Below are positions 25,226 to 34,177 of a DNA stretch of 64,000 nucleotides, in pieces. The position numbers were made by a program, and so were the translations under genes. The stretch lies in contig NZ_AP022829.1 of NCBI RefSeq assembly GCF_011405655.1, forward strand, positions 2,589,001-2,653,000. The letters are read 5' to 3'. Source of the DNA: Adlercreutzia hattorii (GTDB lineage Bacteria; Actinomycetota; Coriobacteriia; Coriobacteriales; Eggerthellaceae). Numbering within the stretch: position 1 is the stretch's first letter; every line of letters starts with the position of its first letter. The notes beneath the pieces are model-generated. The model had not been told where the DNA came from, searched no databases, and saw only the letters and a list, made by a program, of their open reading frames with translations.

Positions 25226-28200
25226 CTATTCCTTGATGAGGCTTAAGGTCTGCAGGCCCTTGGCATCCGCGCTCGCGTAGGTGAGCTCCACCTTGGAGTC
25301 GTCCAGACGCGGGTCGTTGGCCAGCCATTCCTTCAGACGCGGGTCGTTGGCGTTGGTGATCGCCTCGTTGCCCCACGGGTCGCACGGCACGGGGTTGCCG
25401 AACGGCGAGTTCTCCTCGGTGGCCTTGTAGACGACCATCGGGTTGCCGCGCAGCTGGGAGGCGCCGCAGATCCAGCACTGGGCGTACTTGTCCATGGTGC
25501 AGTTGATGCCGACAAGTTCGAAGCCGTGGGCGGCGTGGTCCATCTCCGGGTACCACCAGGCGTGGTTGGCGTTGGTGGTGCCTTCCTTGATGCCGTAGTA
25601 CAGATCGGCCACCTCGCGGATGGCACCCCACGGGGTGCGCACCCAGATCCAGTCGCCCTGCTCGATGCCGAGGCGCGCCGCGTCGTTCGGGTTCATCTCG
25701 AAGCGCGGGGACGGCCACAGCTCGCGGCACCAGGGCAGCTGACGGTGCTCGGAGTGGAAGTAGACGGGCTGGCGGGCGCCGGAGGTGCAGATGAAGGTGG
25801 CCTCCGGGTTCTCCTTCACGGCCTGCTTGTAGGCCTCCAGGTTGTCGGTGTCACCGTTGTCGGTCGCCTGGCCCGTGCCCACCCCGGCGATGCCGTGGTA
25901 GGGCTTGTTCAGGTAGTTGTCGCTGTTGTAGGACGCGCCGTCCACGAGGTTGGCGTCGTACCACTCAGGTGCCTGAACGCGGGAGTTCTTCGGCTCGAAC
26001 CAGTGCGGGAACTTGTCGATGTCCGGAATGTCGCCGGCGTAGGCGTCGCGATCCGGCGAGCACACGTTCGCGAAGTACGGGGTCTTCTCCCCCACCTTGG
26101 CCGCGGTGCCCGGGGTCTCCAGCACGTAGGACTCGCTCACCGTGTCGCCGATGTAGGACTCGCAGATGGTCGACCAGATCTCTACCTTGCCGGTGGGGGT
26201 GCCGAAGGCGCACTTCTCGTCCACAGCGGCATACAGGTTGTAGCCGGCCTGCTGGCGACGGTAGCCCATCTCCCAGCGGCGGTAGGTGCCCCAGCGCTCG
26301 GGATGCCACTTGCGGCAGTCGAACCAGCCCTCTTCCTGGAACTTCGCGGCGTACTGCGGGAAGTCGGGGCCGTCGGGGTACTCCTCGGTCTTCCACCAGT
26401 CGGTGGCGTCTTTGAGCACGCGGTACTCCTGCTCCTCGTAGCCCACCGAGCCGCCGGCCTGGATGAAGTCATGGTAGTCGAGGTTCAGCCACTCGTCGTA
26501 TTCGGGGTCGCGGTCGTTGAACGGCACGCCCATGGACTTGTGCAGGCACACGACGAAGGTCGGGTCGAAGACCACGTCCCCGATGGGCTCCACGCAGCGC
26601 TGTCCCGCGCCGAAGATGCCGCCGGCGCCCTGGGACACACGTCCCGTGTTGGTCTCCAGCCAGTGGGTGCAGGGGAACACGTAGTCGGCGGTGCCGTTGT
26701 TCGGGCACGACCACAGGTTGATGTCCACCCAGAAGTCGAGCTGCGTCAGCGCGTCCCACGCCTCCAGCAGATTCGACTGGTTCATGAAGTCGCCGGACAT
26801 GCAGATGCCGCCGTAGAGCTTGTAGGGAGAATCGATCTCGCGGATGGCGTCCCAAATGGAGGAGGCGTCGGTCCAGGAGTTCCAGAAGCGCAGCAGCGGG
26901 AAGCGCTCGGCGGAAATCTGGTCCGCGTTGTTCTCGAACGGGGTCTTCAGACCCGGGAAGGAACGCGATCCCTTATAGTCGCCGCCCTTGCGCATGGCGA
27001 TGATGCGGGCCTCCTCATCGGTGGGGATGTGGTTGCCGTAGCGCTCCATGAGCGGAGAGTTCTCGTCCTGCAGGTACTTCACGAAGTTCTGGATGAGCGG
27101 AATCTGGTCTTCCACGGAAAGGTCGCGCGGCGTGTTGCCGAGCTCCATGGTGCCGATGCCCTCGCGGATGCCCCAGTCGACGGGGTCGTGATCGGTCACG
27201 ATCATGTTGGCGCGGCCGCAGCAGCCGTCCACCTGGGCCTTCGAGGAGCCGCGGTTGCCGGCGGGCTCGTCGGAGTTGCCGGTGAGGCAGGCGATGAGCT
27301 GCAGGGCGCGGGTGTTCTGCACGGCATGGCCCGTCTGGTCGGGAGCCAGCTGGTAGTGGATGCCGCCATTGCCGTGAAGGGGGTTCAGGCGCGTGGTGTA
27401 GGTGCGCACCGCCTCCTCGATCTTGTCGGCGGGAACCTCGGTGATCTCGGAGACGCGCTCGAGCGTGTACTCCTCCAGGTTGTGCTCCCACTCCTGCCAG
27501 ACCGACTTGGCCTCGATCATCCGGCCGTCGGCGAGCTTCACCTGCACGCCGTCGGGCCACAGCTCGGGATCCTTCGGCAGCCCCTTCGGGTTCGATCTCG
27601 CGCCCTTCTCATTGCCCTCGCCGGTCCAATAAGCGTCGTAGGCCGGATCGGCCGGATCGGCAAACTTGGAGGGGTCGGGCAGCCACGCATCGGCGATGAT
27701 GGGCTTGTAGGGATGCTCGATCCAGGTGCCGGTGGTCGGGATCTTGTGCTTCTCGCCCTCCCACTGGCATTCCTCGGCGTCCCAGTAGGTCGGCTTCTCG
27801 TTGGCGGCGTCCCAGCAGATGAAGCGGCGGTAGGAGTACTGCTCCGGCGCCGGCTCCCAGAACTGGGAGACCCACTCGCGGTCGAGGTCGGCTTCGGTGA
27901 GCAGGCGGCTCGTCATGTGGATGCCGCCGTTCATCTCCAAGAAGTAGCCCTTGTAGGTCTTACCGTCGGCCTCGGGGTTGTAGAGGAACGGGCCGTTGGA
28001 CCAGCGCTTCACGAAGTTCTTGTCGTAGGCGTCGTTGTCGACGATCCACTTCAGCCAGCCGAGCGACATGGCCAAGTCGGTGCCGACGCGGATGGGAAGC
28101 CACAGGTCGGCCTCCTTGCCAAGCGGGCTCATGCGCGGGTCAACCAGAATGTGCTTGTAGGCGCGCTGCGAGCAGTCCACGACGGTACGGTTGGTGGAGT

Positions 28201-28870
28201 CGTAGTTGGAATACTCGGACGCGGTGCCCCACTGCACGTACACGATGGGGCCCTGCTCCACCTCCATCCACGGCGAGCCCTTCTCATCGGTGAGCACGCC
28301 GCCGAAATGGCGCGGGCCTTTGCAGATCTCGTAGGCGGAATGGAAGTTGTGGGTCCCGAAGACCGACTTCAGGGTGCCGTAGGGCGGCTGCGCCCACACG
28401 CGCGAGGTACCACCCATGGAGAAGATCGACTTTCCGCCGTACTTCGCAATGAGCTCGTTGTACTTGGCGCCGATCTCGTCCATGGCCTCGGCGAAGTTGA
28501 CGCGCACCCAGCCGGGATCGTCCTCGCCCTTGGGGTTGGTGCGCTTCATGGTGTAGCGCAAACGATCGGGGTGGTACAGCGCCAGCATAGACGCCTGGGA
28601 CTTCGCGCAGCAATGTCCGCGGCTGTGTGCGTTGGACTCGTCACCTTCTACCTTGATGACCTTGTTGTCCTGCACGGTGACCCACACACCGCATTCGCAT
28701 TTGCCGCACGCGCGGCAGCAGGAACGGATGCGCTTGACCTCACCAGCTGATTCGTCGACGCCCTCGGCCAAAGCCGCAGACGGAGCTGCGGCGAAGCTCA
28801 GAGTGCTCGCTGCGCCCGTGACGGCGGCGGCCTTCAGGAAGCTGCGACGAGTCAGTGAAAGTTTAGCCAT
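25226..28870 (-). CDS. Molybdopterin oxidoreductase of the catechol dehydroxylase type
   Basis: A 1214-residue Tat-exported molybdoenzyme. The ATG at 28870 has AGGAGG upstream and gives the signal LTRRSFLKAAAVTG; a longer in-frame extension is unsupported. Likely [4Fe-4S] ligands are C51 or C52, C55, C58 or C60, and C87 or C88. Stretches I remember from Eggerthella dopamine dehydroxylase and relatives are nearly identical here: YHPDRLRYTMKRTNPKGE, EICKGPRHF, DPRMSPLGKEADLW, VYFHSEHRQLPWCRELWP, and ATEENSPFGNPVPCD near the C terminus. These enzymes remove a para-hydroxyl group from catechols. The exact substrate cannot be told from sequence. Ferredoxin, anchor and NapG/NapH genes follow; TorD and regulators are nearby. 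Being recalled rather than searched, the clade assignment needs a tree. Confidence 0.85.
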   Translation of the reverse strand: MAKLSLTRRSFLKAAAVTGAASTLSFAAAPSAALAEGVDESAGEVKRIRSCCRACGKCECGVWVTVQDNKVIKVEGDESNAHSRGHCCAKSQASMLALYHPDRLRYTMKRTNPKGEDDPGWVRVNFAEAMDEIGAKYNELIAKYGGKSIFSMGGTSRVWAQPPYGTLKSVFGTHNFHSAYEICKGPRHFGGVLTDEKGSPWMEVEQGPIVYVQWGTASEYSNYDSTNRTVVDCSQRAYKHILVDPRMSPLGKEADLWLPIRVGTDLAMSLGWLKWIVDNDAYDKNFVKRWSNGPFLYNPEADGKTYKGYFLEMNGGIHMTSRLLTEADLDREWVSQFWEPAPEQYSYRRFICWDAANEKPTYWDAEECQWEGEKHKIPTTGTWIEHPYKPIIADAWLPDPSKFADPADPAYDAYWTGEGNEKGARSNPKGLPKDPELWPDGVQVKLADGRMIEAKSVWQEWEHNLEEYTLERVSEITEVPADKIEEAVRTYTTRLNPLHGNGGIHYQLAPDQTGHAVQNTRALQLIACLTGNSDEPAGNRGSSKAQVDGCCGRANMIVTDHDPVDWGIREGIGTMELGNTPRDLSVEDQIPLIQNFVKYLQDENSPLMERYGNHIPTDEEARIIAMRKGGDYKGSRSFPGLKTPFENNADQISAERFPLLRFWNSWTDASSIWDAIREIDSPYKLYGGICMSGDFMNQSNLLEAWDALTQLDFWVDINLWSCPNNGTADYVFPCTHWLETNTGRVSQGAGGIFGAGQRCVEPIGDVVFDPTFVVCLHKSMGVPFNDRDPEYDEWLNLDYHDFIQAGGSVGYEEQEYRVLKDATDWWKTEEYPDGPDFPQYAAKFQEEGWFDCRKWHPERWGTYRRWEMGYRRQQAGYNLYAAVDEKCAFGTPTGKVEIWSTICESYIGDTVSESYVLETPGTAAKVGEKTPYFANVCSPDRDAYAGDIPDIDKFPHWFEPKNSRVQAPEWYDANLVDGASYNSDNYLNKPYHGIAGVGTGQATDNGDTDNLEAYKQAVKENPEATFICTSGARQPVYFHSEHRQLPWCRELWPSPRFEMNPNDAARLGIEQGDWIWVRTPWGAIREVADLYYGIKEGTTNANHAWWYPEMDHAAHGFELVGINCTMDKYAQCWICGASQLRGNPMVVYKATEENSPFGNPVPCDPWGNEAITNANDPRLKEWLANDPRLDDSKVELTYASADAKGLQTLSLIKE

Positions 28871-29072
28871 GGGTCCTCCTCTCTCTTTCGTTCGATGCTT
28901 TCCAACAAAACACCGGAAGCCCTCGGCGGCGCCGGCGGCCTTCGCAAGTGGAGGGGGTGAAGATCCGCCTCCGCTGTCGAGCAGCCACCGATGTTTTGTT
29001 GCCCAACGGTTGAAAATGGTATGGGCCGCACGCGCCGCGCAATCATAAGAGCAGGCCGATTTAGGAGCGCGC

Positions 29073-29131
29073 AATCATCCCACGCGCTCATCTCGATGGG
29101 ATGATTTACCTGTTCGGGGCCTCTCTATACT
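29073..29131. promoter_or_regulatory. Operator-like inverted repeat and -10 in the divergent promoter of locus 2
   Basis: AATCATCCCA at 29073-29082 and TGGGATGATT at 29097-29106 form a perfect 10-bp inverted repeat with a 14-bp spacer. TATACT at 29126-29131 is a probable -10 for the plus-strand gene at 29167; the repeat covers the place of its -35. The 296-bp gap (28871-29166) separates the dehydroxylase-like operon from the divergent pair. A related ATCATCCTC/GAGGATGAT repeat lies at 34035-34075. A regulator-binding site is likely; which LuxR protein would bind is unknown. Confidence 0.55.
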
Positions 29132-29166
29132 GGATGGCGAAGAGGATAGGACGAAAGGAGACAACG

Positions 29167-30120
29167 ATGAGCAAGCCCCATCCTTCCATGGCCCTCACGC
29201 TTGATTTGGACGAGTCGATCGTCGATCACGAGCTGCGACTGGAGATCGATCGCTGCTACTCTTATTTGGGAACGCCCGTGGTGCGCACCCACGAGGGCGA
29301 GGACGACGAGGCCGTCAACACCCTCCGCATGACGGTGCGCGTGGGAGCCCGCGAATATCTGGATTCCTCCGTGGAAGGCGCCGACGCGCTGTGGAGCGAC
29401 CACATTGAGCACTGGCTGCTGAACCAGGTGCACGCCGTGGACAACCAGATGAAGATCTTCAACCGCCGTCAGCGCGAGGAGGGCAAGCCGGAGCTTGTGT
29501 TCACGTGGCTGGAAATCGAGCTGCAGGGCGGCCGCCTCGTCGTGCGCATGCGCCTCGATTCCACCTGCGGCATTGATCCGGAAGAAAGCGCGTGGGTATC
29601 CCGCGTACGCGAGGCTTTGAACACTGACGCGCTCGGCAAGGACGTCATCGCCGTCCAGCTGCCCTCTGACGCTTCCTACGAGCAGCAGTACGCCGCCGGC
29701 ATGGAAGCGCTCGCGGCCCGAAAGGTTGCCGAGGCCGCCGCAGCTCGCGCCGCCGAAGAAGCGGCCGCAGCCGAGGCCGAGGCCGCCGAGAGAGCCGCCG
29801 AGGAGTCGTTCATGGCCTCCCCCGCCCTGGTAGCCGAGGCCGCCGAAGCGGCGCTTGAGGCCGAGGAGGCGGCCGATATCGTCGTGCGCGCCCGCATCGC
29901 CCACGACCTGGAAGAAGCCGAGCGCGGCGAGCTTGACAAGACCGCCGAGGAAATCGTGGCCGAGCGCATCGCCGAGGAGGCGCATCTGGGCGAGGACATC
30001 CAGAAGAAGTACGCCCTGCCCGATGCCGATTTCGCCCTCGCCTTCGATCAGTGGACGGTTGTCTACGCCGATGGTTCCACGCGCGATTTCGACTCGACCA
30101 GCAGCATCCTGGCCGATTAG
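29167..30120 (+). CDS. Unknown protein with Ala/Glu-rich helical tail
   Basis: A 317-residue soluble protein; ATG 29167 with AAAGGAG upstream. Residues 1-180 form a globular domain with no motif I recognise (LTLDLDESIVDHELRLEIDR, VFTWLEIELQGGRLVVRMRL). Residues about 185-275 are almost only Ala, Glu and Arg and should form a long helix or coiled coil. The C terminus ends with WTVVYADGSTRDFDS. It lies 9 bp before the UvrD-like ATPase gene and is divergent from the dehydroxylase-like operon, so the two probably act together. Function unknown; no membrane or export signal is visible. Confidence 0.8.
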   Translation: MSKPHPSMALTLDLDESIVDHELRLEIDRCYSYLGTPVVRTHEGEDDEAVNTLRMTVRVGAREYLDSSVEGADALWSDHIEHWLLNQVHAVDNQMKIFNRRQREEGKPELVFTWLEIELQGGRLVVRMRLDSTCGIDPEESAWVSRVREALNTDALGKDVIAVQLPSDASYEQQYAAGMEALAARKVAEAAAARAAEEAAAAEAEAAERAAEESFMASPALVAEAAEAALEAEEAADIVVRARIAHDLEEAERGELDKTAEEIVAERIAEEAHLGEDIQKKYALPDADFALAFDQWTVVYADGSTRDFDSTSSILAD

Positions 30121-30129
30121 GAGGCACCC

Positions 30130-32082
30130 ATGACTGAGATGATGGCAGAAATCGCCGCTTTCGATGGCCGCACAGCCAAGATCGTCGGCCCTGCGCGCTC
30201 CGGCAAGACCGAGGCGCTGCTGCGCCGAGCCGCGGCCGCCGTGGCCGCCGGATGCGCTCCCGAGGACATCCTCGTCGAGACCTCCACGGCCGAGGCGGCC
30301 CGGGTGGCGCGCCGCCGCCTGGTAGACGCCCTGGCCGCCGTCGGGGTGTCGGGCGTGGAAGACATCGCCGGCCGCATCACCGTGGCCTGCGCCCAGCAGG
30401 TGTGCCTTGCCGTGCTGGAGGCACCCGAGGCCCGCGCCGCCACCGGCCGCACCCCCCGCGTGCTCGCGCCCTTCGAGTACAACTTCTTCCTAGAGGACAT
30501 GAAGACCCTGGGAACTCCCGCCCGTCGCTTGCGCTCGGAGCTCAGCCACATTAAGAAGCAATGGTGCGCACTTGCCGCCGAGGACGAATGGGCCGTGGGC
30601 GAGGAGAAGGACGTGCTGGATCTGGCCCATCGCCTGCTCGATGTCACGAACGCCATGCTGGAAGACGAGGTGGCCTACCTCTGCGGGCGCTACCTGCAAA
30701 GCAACGAGGGCGCTGACGCGCGCCAGCAGTTCGCGCTGGTGCTCGCCGACGACTTCCAGAACCTTTCCGCAGCTCAGCAGACTTGCCTGTGCCTGCTCGC
30801 CCGCGACCAGCTCATCGTCGCCGGCAACCCCGACGAGACCGTGCGCGTCGCCACGAGTTTCCCCAACCCCGAGGGTTTCGCCACCTTCGACACGCTGCGT
30901 CGGAACGTGACCGTATTCGCCCTGGACACCGCCTTCGGCAACCCCAACGTCACCGCGTTCTGCGACGCCGTTGCCCGCGCAGGCAGCGAGGAGGCGCTTG
31001 TGGCCGCCCATCGCGAGGGAACCATCCGCGACATCGCCACCGTGAAATGGAACACACCGGACGAGGAATTCAACGGGCTGACGCGCTACCTGTTCGCTGT
31101 GAGCGCCGAAGACCCCGAGGCGGCCCAATCCGATATCTGCGTCGTCGCCCCCAACAAGCAGTGGGCGCACGCCTTCGAGCAGATGCTCGTCCGCCGCGGC
31201 TTTGCGGTGTCGTCGCTGGGCTTCGAGCGCCTGACCGGCGACCCGCGCGATACGAACCGCGCGCGGGCGCTTGTGGCCTACACATCGCTGAACCTACTGG
31301 CCGACCCGGACGACCTGTTCGCCTGGCGCGCGTGGGTGGGCTTCGGCAACTATCTCACCTATTCCGACGGCTGGCACTTCCTGATGGATTGGTGCGACGA
31401 GCACGACGCCGGCATTCTGGATGCCCTGGAAGCGGCCACTGCCGCCCGCACCGCCGGCGAAGCGGAGCCCTTCCCCCGGGCCGAGCGTCTGGCCGAACGC
31501 TATGAGGCCGGCCGCGCGATGATCGCCGCCCATGCGGGACGCCGCGGCCACAACCTGCTCGCGGCCCTCGACGCCGACAAGCTGCGCGACTTCGCAGCGC
31601 TTTCCGCGACGCTGGCCGGCGACGAGGACGCCGCGACCCTGTACGCCATGGTTCGCGAGACGCAGTTCTTCCCCACCCACGAGGCCAACGTCCGCGCCGT
31701 GCGCGTCAGCTCCTACGAGCAGCTGTGCGGCTGCGGCTACCGCGCCCTGTACGTCACCGGCTGCGTGGACGGCTTCATGCCCGCCCGCGACGCCTTCGAG
31801 GTGGTCTCCACCGACGCCGACCGCGACCGCGTGCGCGAGGCCGATCGCCGCACGTTTGCCGCTGGCGTCGCCAAAGCCACCGACGCGTTGATGTTCTCCA
31901 CGTTCAGCCGCGCCCCGCTCGAGTTGGCCGAGCGCACGAAGATGCAGGTGGCCCGCGTGCGCATGGAGGACAGCGAGCGCATCGCCACCCTGCGCCCCAC
32001 CTGCTTCATAGCCGAGGCCGGCGCGGCCGCCCCCATCACCCTCGGCGGCCAGACCCTCCTCGCCGATTTGGGCATGGACTAG
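30130..32082 (+). CDS. UvrD-like superfamily 1 ATPase/helicase-related protein
   Basis: A 650-residue protein with helicase-type motifs: Walker A GPARSGKTEALL near residue 19, a Walker B/DExx equivalent LVLADDFQNLS near residue 207 (DDFQ instead of DExQ), LIVAGNPDETV like SF1 motif III, then YALF-type C-terminal segments (VRVSSYEQLCGCGYRALYVTGCVDGFMP resembling UvrD motif V/VI surroundings). It is shorter than UvrD or AddA and lacks a nuclease domain. The gene is cotranscribed with the Ala/Glu-rich protein and stands within a molybdoenzyme locus, an unusual neighbour for a DNA helicase. Either a repair gene sits there by chance or the ATPase has another role. Confidence 0.75.
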   Translation: MTEMMAEIAAFDGRTAKIVGPARSGKTEALLRRAAAAVAAGCAPEDILVETSTAEAARVARRRLVDALAAVGVSGVEDIAGRITVACAQQVCLAVLEAPEARAATGRTPRVLAPFEYNFFLEDMKTLGTPARRLRSELSHIKKQWCALAAEDEWAVGEEKDVLDLAHRLLDVTNAMLEDEVAYLCGRYLQSNEGADARQQFALVLADDFQNLSAAQQTCLCLLARDQLIVAGNPDETVRVATSFPNPEGFATFDTLRRNVTVFALDTAFGNPNVTAFCDAVARAGSEEALVAAHREGTIRDIATVKWNTPDEEFNGLTRYLFAVSAEDPEAAQSDICVVAPNKQWAHAFEQMLVRRGFAVSSLGFERLTGDPRDTNRARALVAYTSLNLLADPDDLFAWRAWVGFGNYLTYSDGWHFLMDWCDEHDAGILDALEAATAARTAGEAEPFPRAERLAERYEAGRAMIAAHAGRRGHNLLAALDADKLRDFAALSATLAGDEDAATLYAMVRETQFFPTHEANVRAVRVSSYEQLCGCGYRALYVTGCVDGFMPARDAFEVVSTDADRDRVREADRRTFAAGVAKATDALMFSTFSRAPLELAERTKMQVARVRMEDSERIATLRPTCFIAEAGAAAPITLGGQTLLADLGMD

Positions 32083-32105
32083 TCTTTCCCCCGAAGCCCT
32101 CCCGC

Positions 32106-32133
32106 AAGAAAAGCCCCGATTGGGGCTTTTCTT
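32106..32133 (+). terminator. Intrinsic terminator after the UvrD-like gene
   Basis: AAGAAAAGCCCC at 32106-32117 pairs with GGGGCTTTTCTT at 32122-32133 around the loop GATT. The A-rich start and T-rich end make it usable in both directions. It lies 24 bp after the stop codon at 32082. Confidence 0.85.
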
Positions 32134-32194
32134 ATGCGCTCGTTTCTTAAGCAAATCAGCCCACACGTTGTGCGGTCGCGCGCCCAAAAATGGG

Positions 32195-32223
32195 TCGGCC
32201 CCGCCGAGGAGGGGCGGGGCCGA
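32195..32223 (-). terminator. Intrinsic terminator of the TorD-containing operon
   Basis: TCGGCCCCGCC (32195-32205) pairs with GGCGGGGCCGA (32213-32223), 7-nt loop. On the minus strand the stem is followed by CCCATTTTTGG. It lies 72 bp beyond the TorD-like stop and ends that minus-strand transcript. Confidence 0.8.
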
Positions 32224-32294
32224 CAAAGGAGGGGAAAGAAGGAAGGGATTGGTAGGGTTGGGACGCCTCGTCGCAGCGGAGGCATCAAAAGCCG

Positions 32295-33005
32295 CTAAGC
32301 TCCCACGGAGTCCAGAAGCTCGCGCAGGACGGCTTCGTCCTCCTGCAGGGAGCCGAGCGTCAGCTGCCCCAGGCCCTGGTAGAACAAGGTGCGGGCGTGC
32401 ATGCGCATATCGGCGACCAGCATGGGAACCCAGTTCAGCAGGTGATTCTCCAAAAAGTCGTAGGACGTGCGCAGGTAGGCGATCGCCTCGTCCTCGGCGT
32501 TGTCGGACAGCGCCTCAGCGGCGCGAAGGGCCATGCGCTGCATGAACTCCAGCTCCAGCGCGATGTGGTCCTCGGCCTCGTTCCAGTTACCGCGTTTCAA
32601 CTCGTTTTCGCGCAGCGTGGCGAGCACCTCGGCGCGGGCCTCCTGCATGAGCAGACGGCGCTCGGACGTGTACACCGACTCGTACGGATAGGCGGCGGAA
32701 TACCCGTTCACGCCGTGGCCGATGAACGTGCTCACGTAATCGATGGCGAGCTCAGTCACCGAGTCGTCCCAGGCGCGCTTCAGGTAGTCGTACAGCTGGT
32801 GGTAGCCCTCATCGGCGGCCGCATTGCCCGTGGCCTGGGGAAAGCGCATCTTCTGCAGCTCGCGCAGCGTCGGCAGATCCACCTCTTCGCGGAACAGACG
32901 CGCCAGCATGCCGTAGGATCGGGCGCGGGCGTTCATCAGCTCGACGAGGTTCACGTCCTCGGAAGCGGCAGCTCCCTCGACGACGGCTTCTTCCATAACG
33001 ACCAT
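32295..33005 (-). CDS. TorD-like molybdoenzyme chaperone (locus 2)
   Basis: A 236-residue helical protein with the TorD-type pattern: NARARSYGMLARLFREEVD at the start, DYVSTFIGHGVNGYSAAYPYESVYTSERRLLM in the middle, EDHIALELEFMQRM like the EDHLSFI motif of the first chaperone, and FYQGLGQLTLGSL at the end. The ATG at 33005 has AAGGAGG nine bases upstream, overlapping the stop region of the preceding gene by context (4-bp gap). It likely matures the dehydroxylase-like enzyme, although that gene is in a different transcript 4 kb away. Confidence 0.86.
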   Translation of the reverse strand: MVVMEEAVVEGAAASEDVNLVELMNARARSYGMLARLFREEVDLPTLRELQKMRFPQATGNAAADEGYHQLYDYLKRAWDDSVTELAIDYVSTFIGHGVNGYSAAYPYESVYTSERRLLMQEARAEVLATLRENELKRGNWNEAEDHIALELEFMQRMALRAAEALSDNAEDEAIAYLRTSYDFLENHLLNWVPMLVADMRMHARTLFYQGLGQLTLGSLQEDEAVLRELLDSVGA

Positions 33006-33009
33006 AGCG

Positions 33010-33846
33010 TTAAGCCTCCTTCGCGCTCTTCAGCTCGGCGAGCATAGCCCGCCCCAAATCGGTCAAGTTCCAGGCGCCATCGCCCCAGATGACGCAGTCG
33101 CAGGTTTCCAGCACATCGATGAAGTGCTGACCGAAGCGGCGCGGCGACTTGGTGATCTCCATGGCGTCGGTCAGGCTCTCAATGGCGTCCAGCTTTCGCG
33201 GCGCCTCTTCAAGGGCTTCCATAACCGCCGCGTACACCTCGGCGTAGCGCGCCTCGTCGGACCCCAGCACAACCGCGCGGAAGCTCTTGCCGGCGAGGTA
33301 CTCCGCGCGCAAGGCCAACGCCTCGGGAGTCGCGCGCCACACCGGATCCACGGTCTCGCGAATCTCCAGGTACGCCACACCCTCCTCGGCGCTCTCGTGC
33401 TCCTCGGACACGTCGGGCATCTCCAACGTAAGCGCTCCGGCGCGCTCCAACATGCGGCAAAGCGTCATGGGAGCGTATACCGACCAGTTGTCGCGCTGCC
33501 ACTCATCCACGCGCTCGGAAATGACGCTCGAGGGGCAGCCGCCCTCGCACAGGCCGATGATGTTCAGCAGCACGGGCCGACGGTTGGGGTTGCGGACAAT
33601 GAGCGCCTGAAGCGCCTCGGTGGCGCTGCCTTGGCGTGCCGGCGAGTACACCGGATCGTGGTGCACCGTCTCGGGCATGTTGCGCATGGTGGGGTAGTCG
33701 ATGGTGTCGTAGGGGTTCTCGTCATCCATCCATTCCTGGTCGATCTCCGAGTCGTCCACCGCCAAAGGGTCGAACTCGTCGTCGAAGGCGAGCAGCTCGA
33801 GGGTGTCCCCGGCACTCGCACAAGAACCCTGATGCTGATAGGCCAT
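33010..33846 (-). CDS. Duplicated winged-helix-like protein (locus 2)
   Basis: A 278-residue protein starting at ATG 33846 (GAGGAAACC upstream); the frame is open 12 codons further 5' without an SD. An acidic N terminus (FDDEFDPLAVDDSEIDQEWMDDE) precedes two units like those of the protein at 3106-3843. The first is RPVLLNIIGLC ... SVYAPMTLCRMLERAGALTLEM, the second RRFGQHFIDVLETCDCVIWGDGAWNLTDLGRAML. Shared layout and the shared location beside a TorD chaperone suggest one family tied to molybdoenzymes. No enzyme motif is seen; a regulator or assembly factor is possible. Confidence 0.78.
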   Translation of the reverse strand: MAYQHQGSCASAGDTLELLAFDDEFDPLAVDDSEIDQEWMDDENPYDTIDYPTMRNMPETVHHDPVYSPARQGSATEALQALIVRNPNRRPVLLNIIGLCEGGCPSSVISERVDEWQRDNWSVYAPMTLCRMLERAGALTLEMPDVSEEHESAEEGVAYLEIRETVDPVWRATPEALALRAEYLAGKSFRAVVLGSDEARYAEVYAAVMEALEEAPRKLDAIESLTDAMEITKSPRRFGQHFIDVLETCDCVIWGDGAWNLTDLGRAMLAELKSAKEA

Positions 33847-34034
33847 ACAGGTTTCCTCTCTCGTTTCGCGCGCGGTCGTCATCGCGAACCCCGATGCGCG
33901 GAAGGCTCTTTTCGCCCTTCGTTCGCTCGAGCAATCCGATAGCAGACGCCGCTTCCTATCCTCTTCGTCCTACATTCTAGGAAGCATCGCGGCGCCCAGC
34001 TCATACGACCAGGCCCATCTTTGCGAAAAACGGC

Positions 34035-34129
34035 ATCATCCTCTCGTGATGATTTCGCCCTTCCACGAGGATGATTGTGCGCTGCACCTGGGGTTTTGCC
34101 CTTGACCTTTTCCGTGCGCGCGCCATAAT
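34035..34129 (+). promoter_or_regulatory. Operator-like repeat and promoter upstream of the secreted protein
   Basis: ATCATCCTC at 34035-34043 and GAGGATGAT at 34067-34075 form an inverted repeat resembling the one at 29073-29106, with a further ATGATT between the arms. Downstream, TTGACC (34102-34107), a 16-bp spacer and CATAAT (34124-34129) make a convincing sigma-A-type promoter for the gene at 34178. The region also faces the minus-strand gene starting at 33846. Confidence 0.65.
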
Positions 34130-34177
34130 GGGGCTGCGTTGCGAAACTGCGGGGCGACCACGATTGAGGGAGCACTT

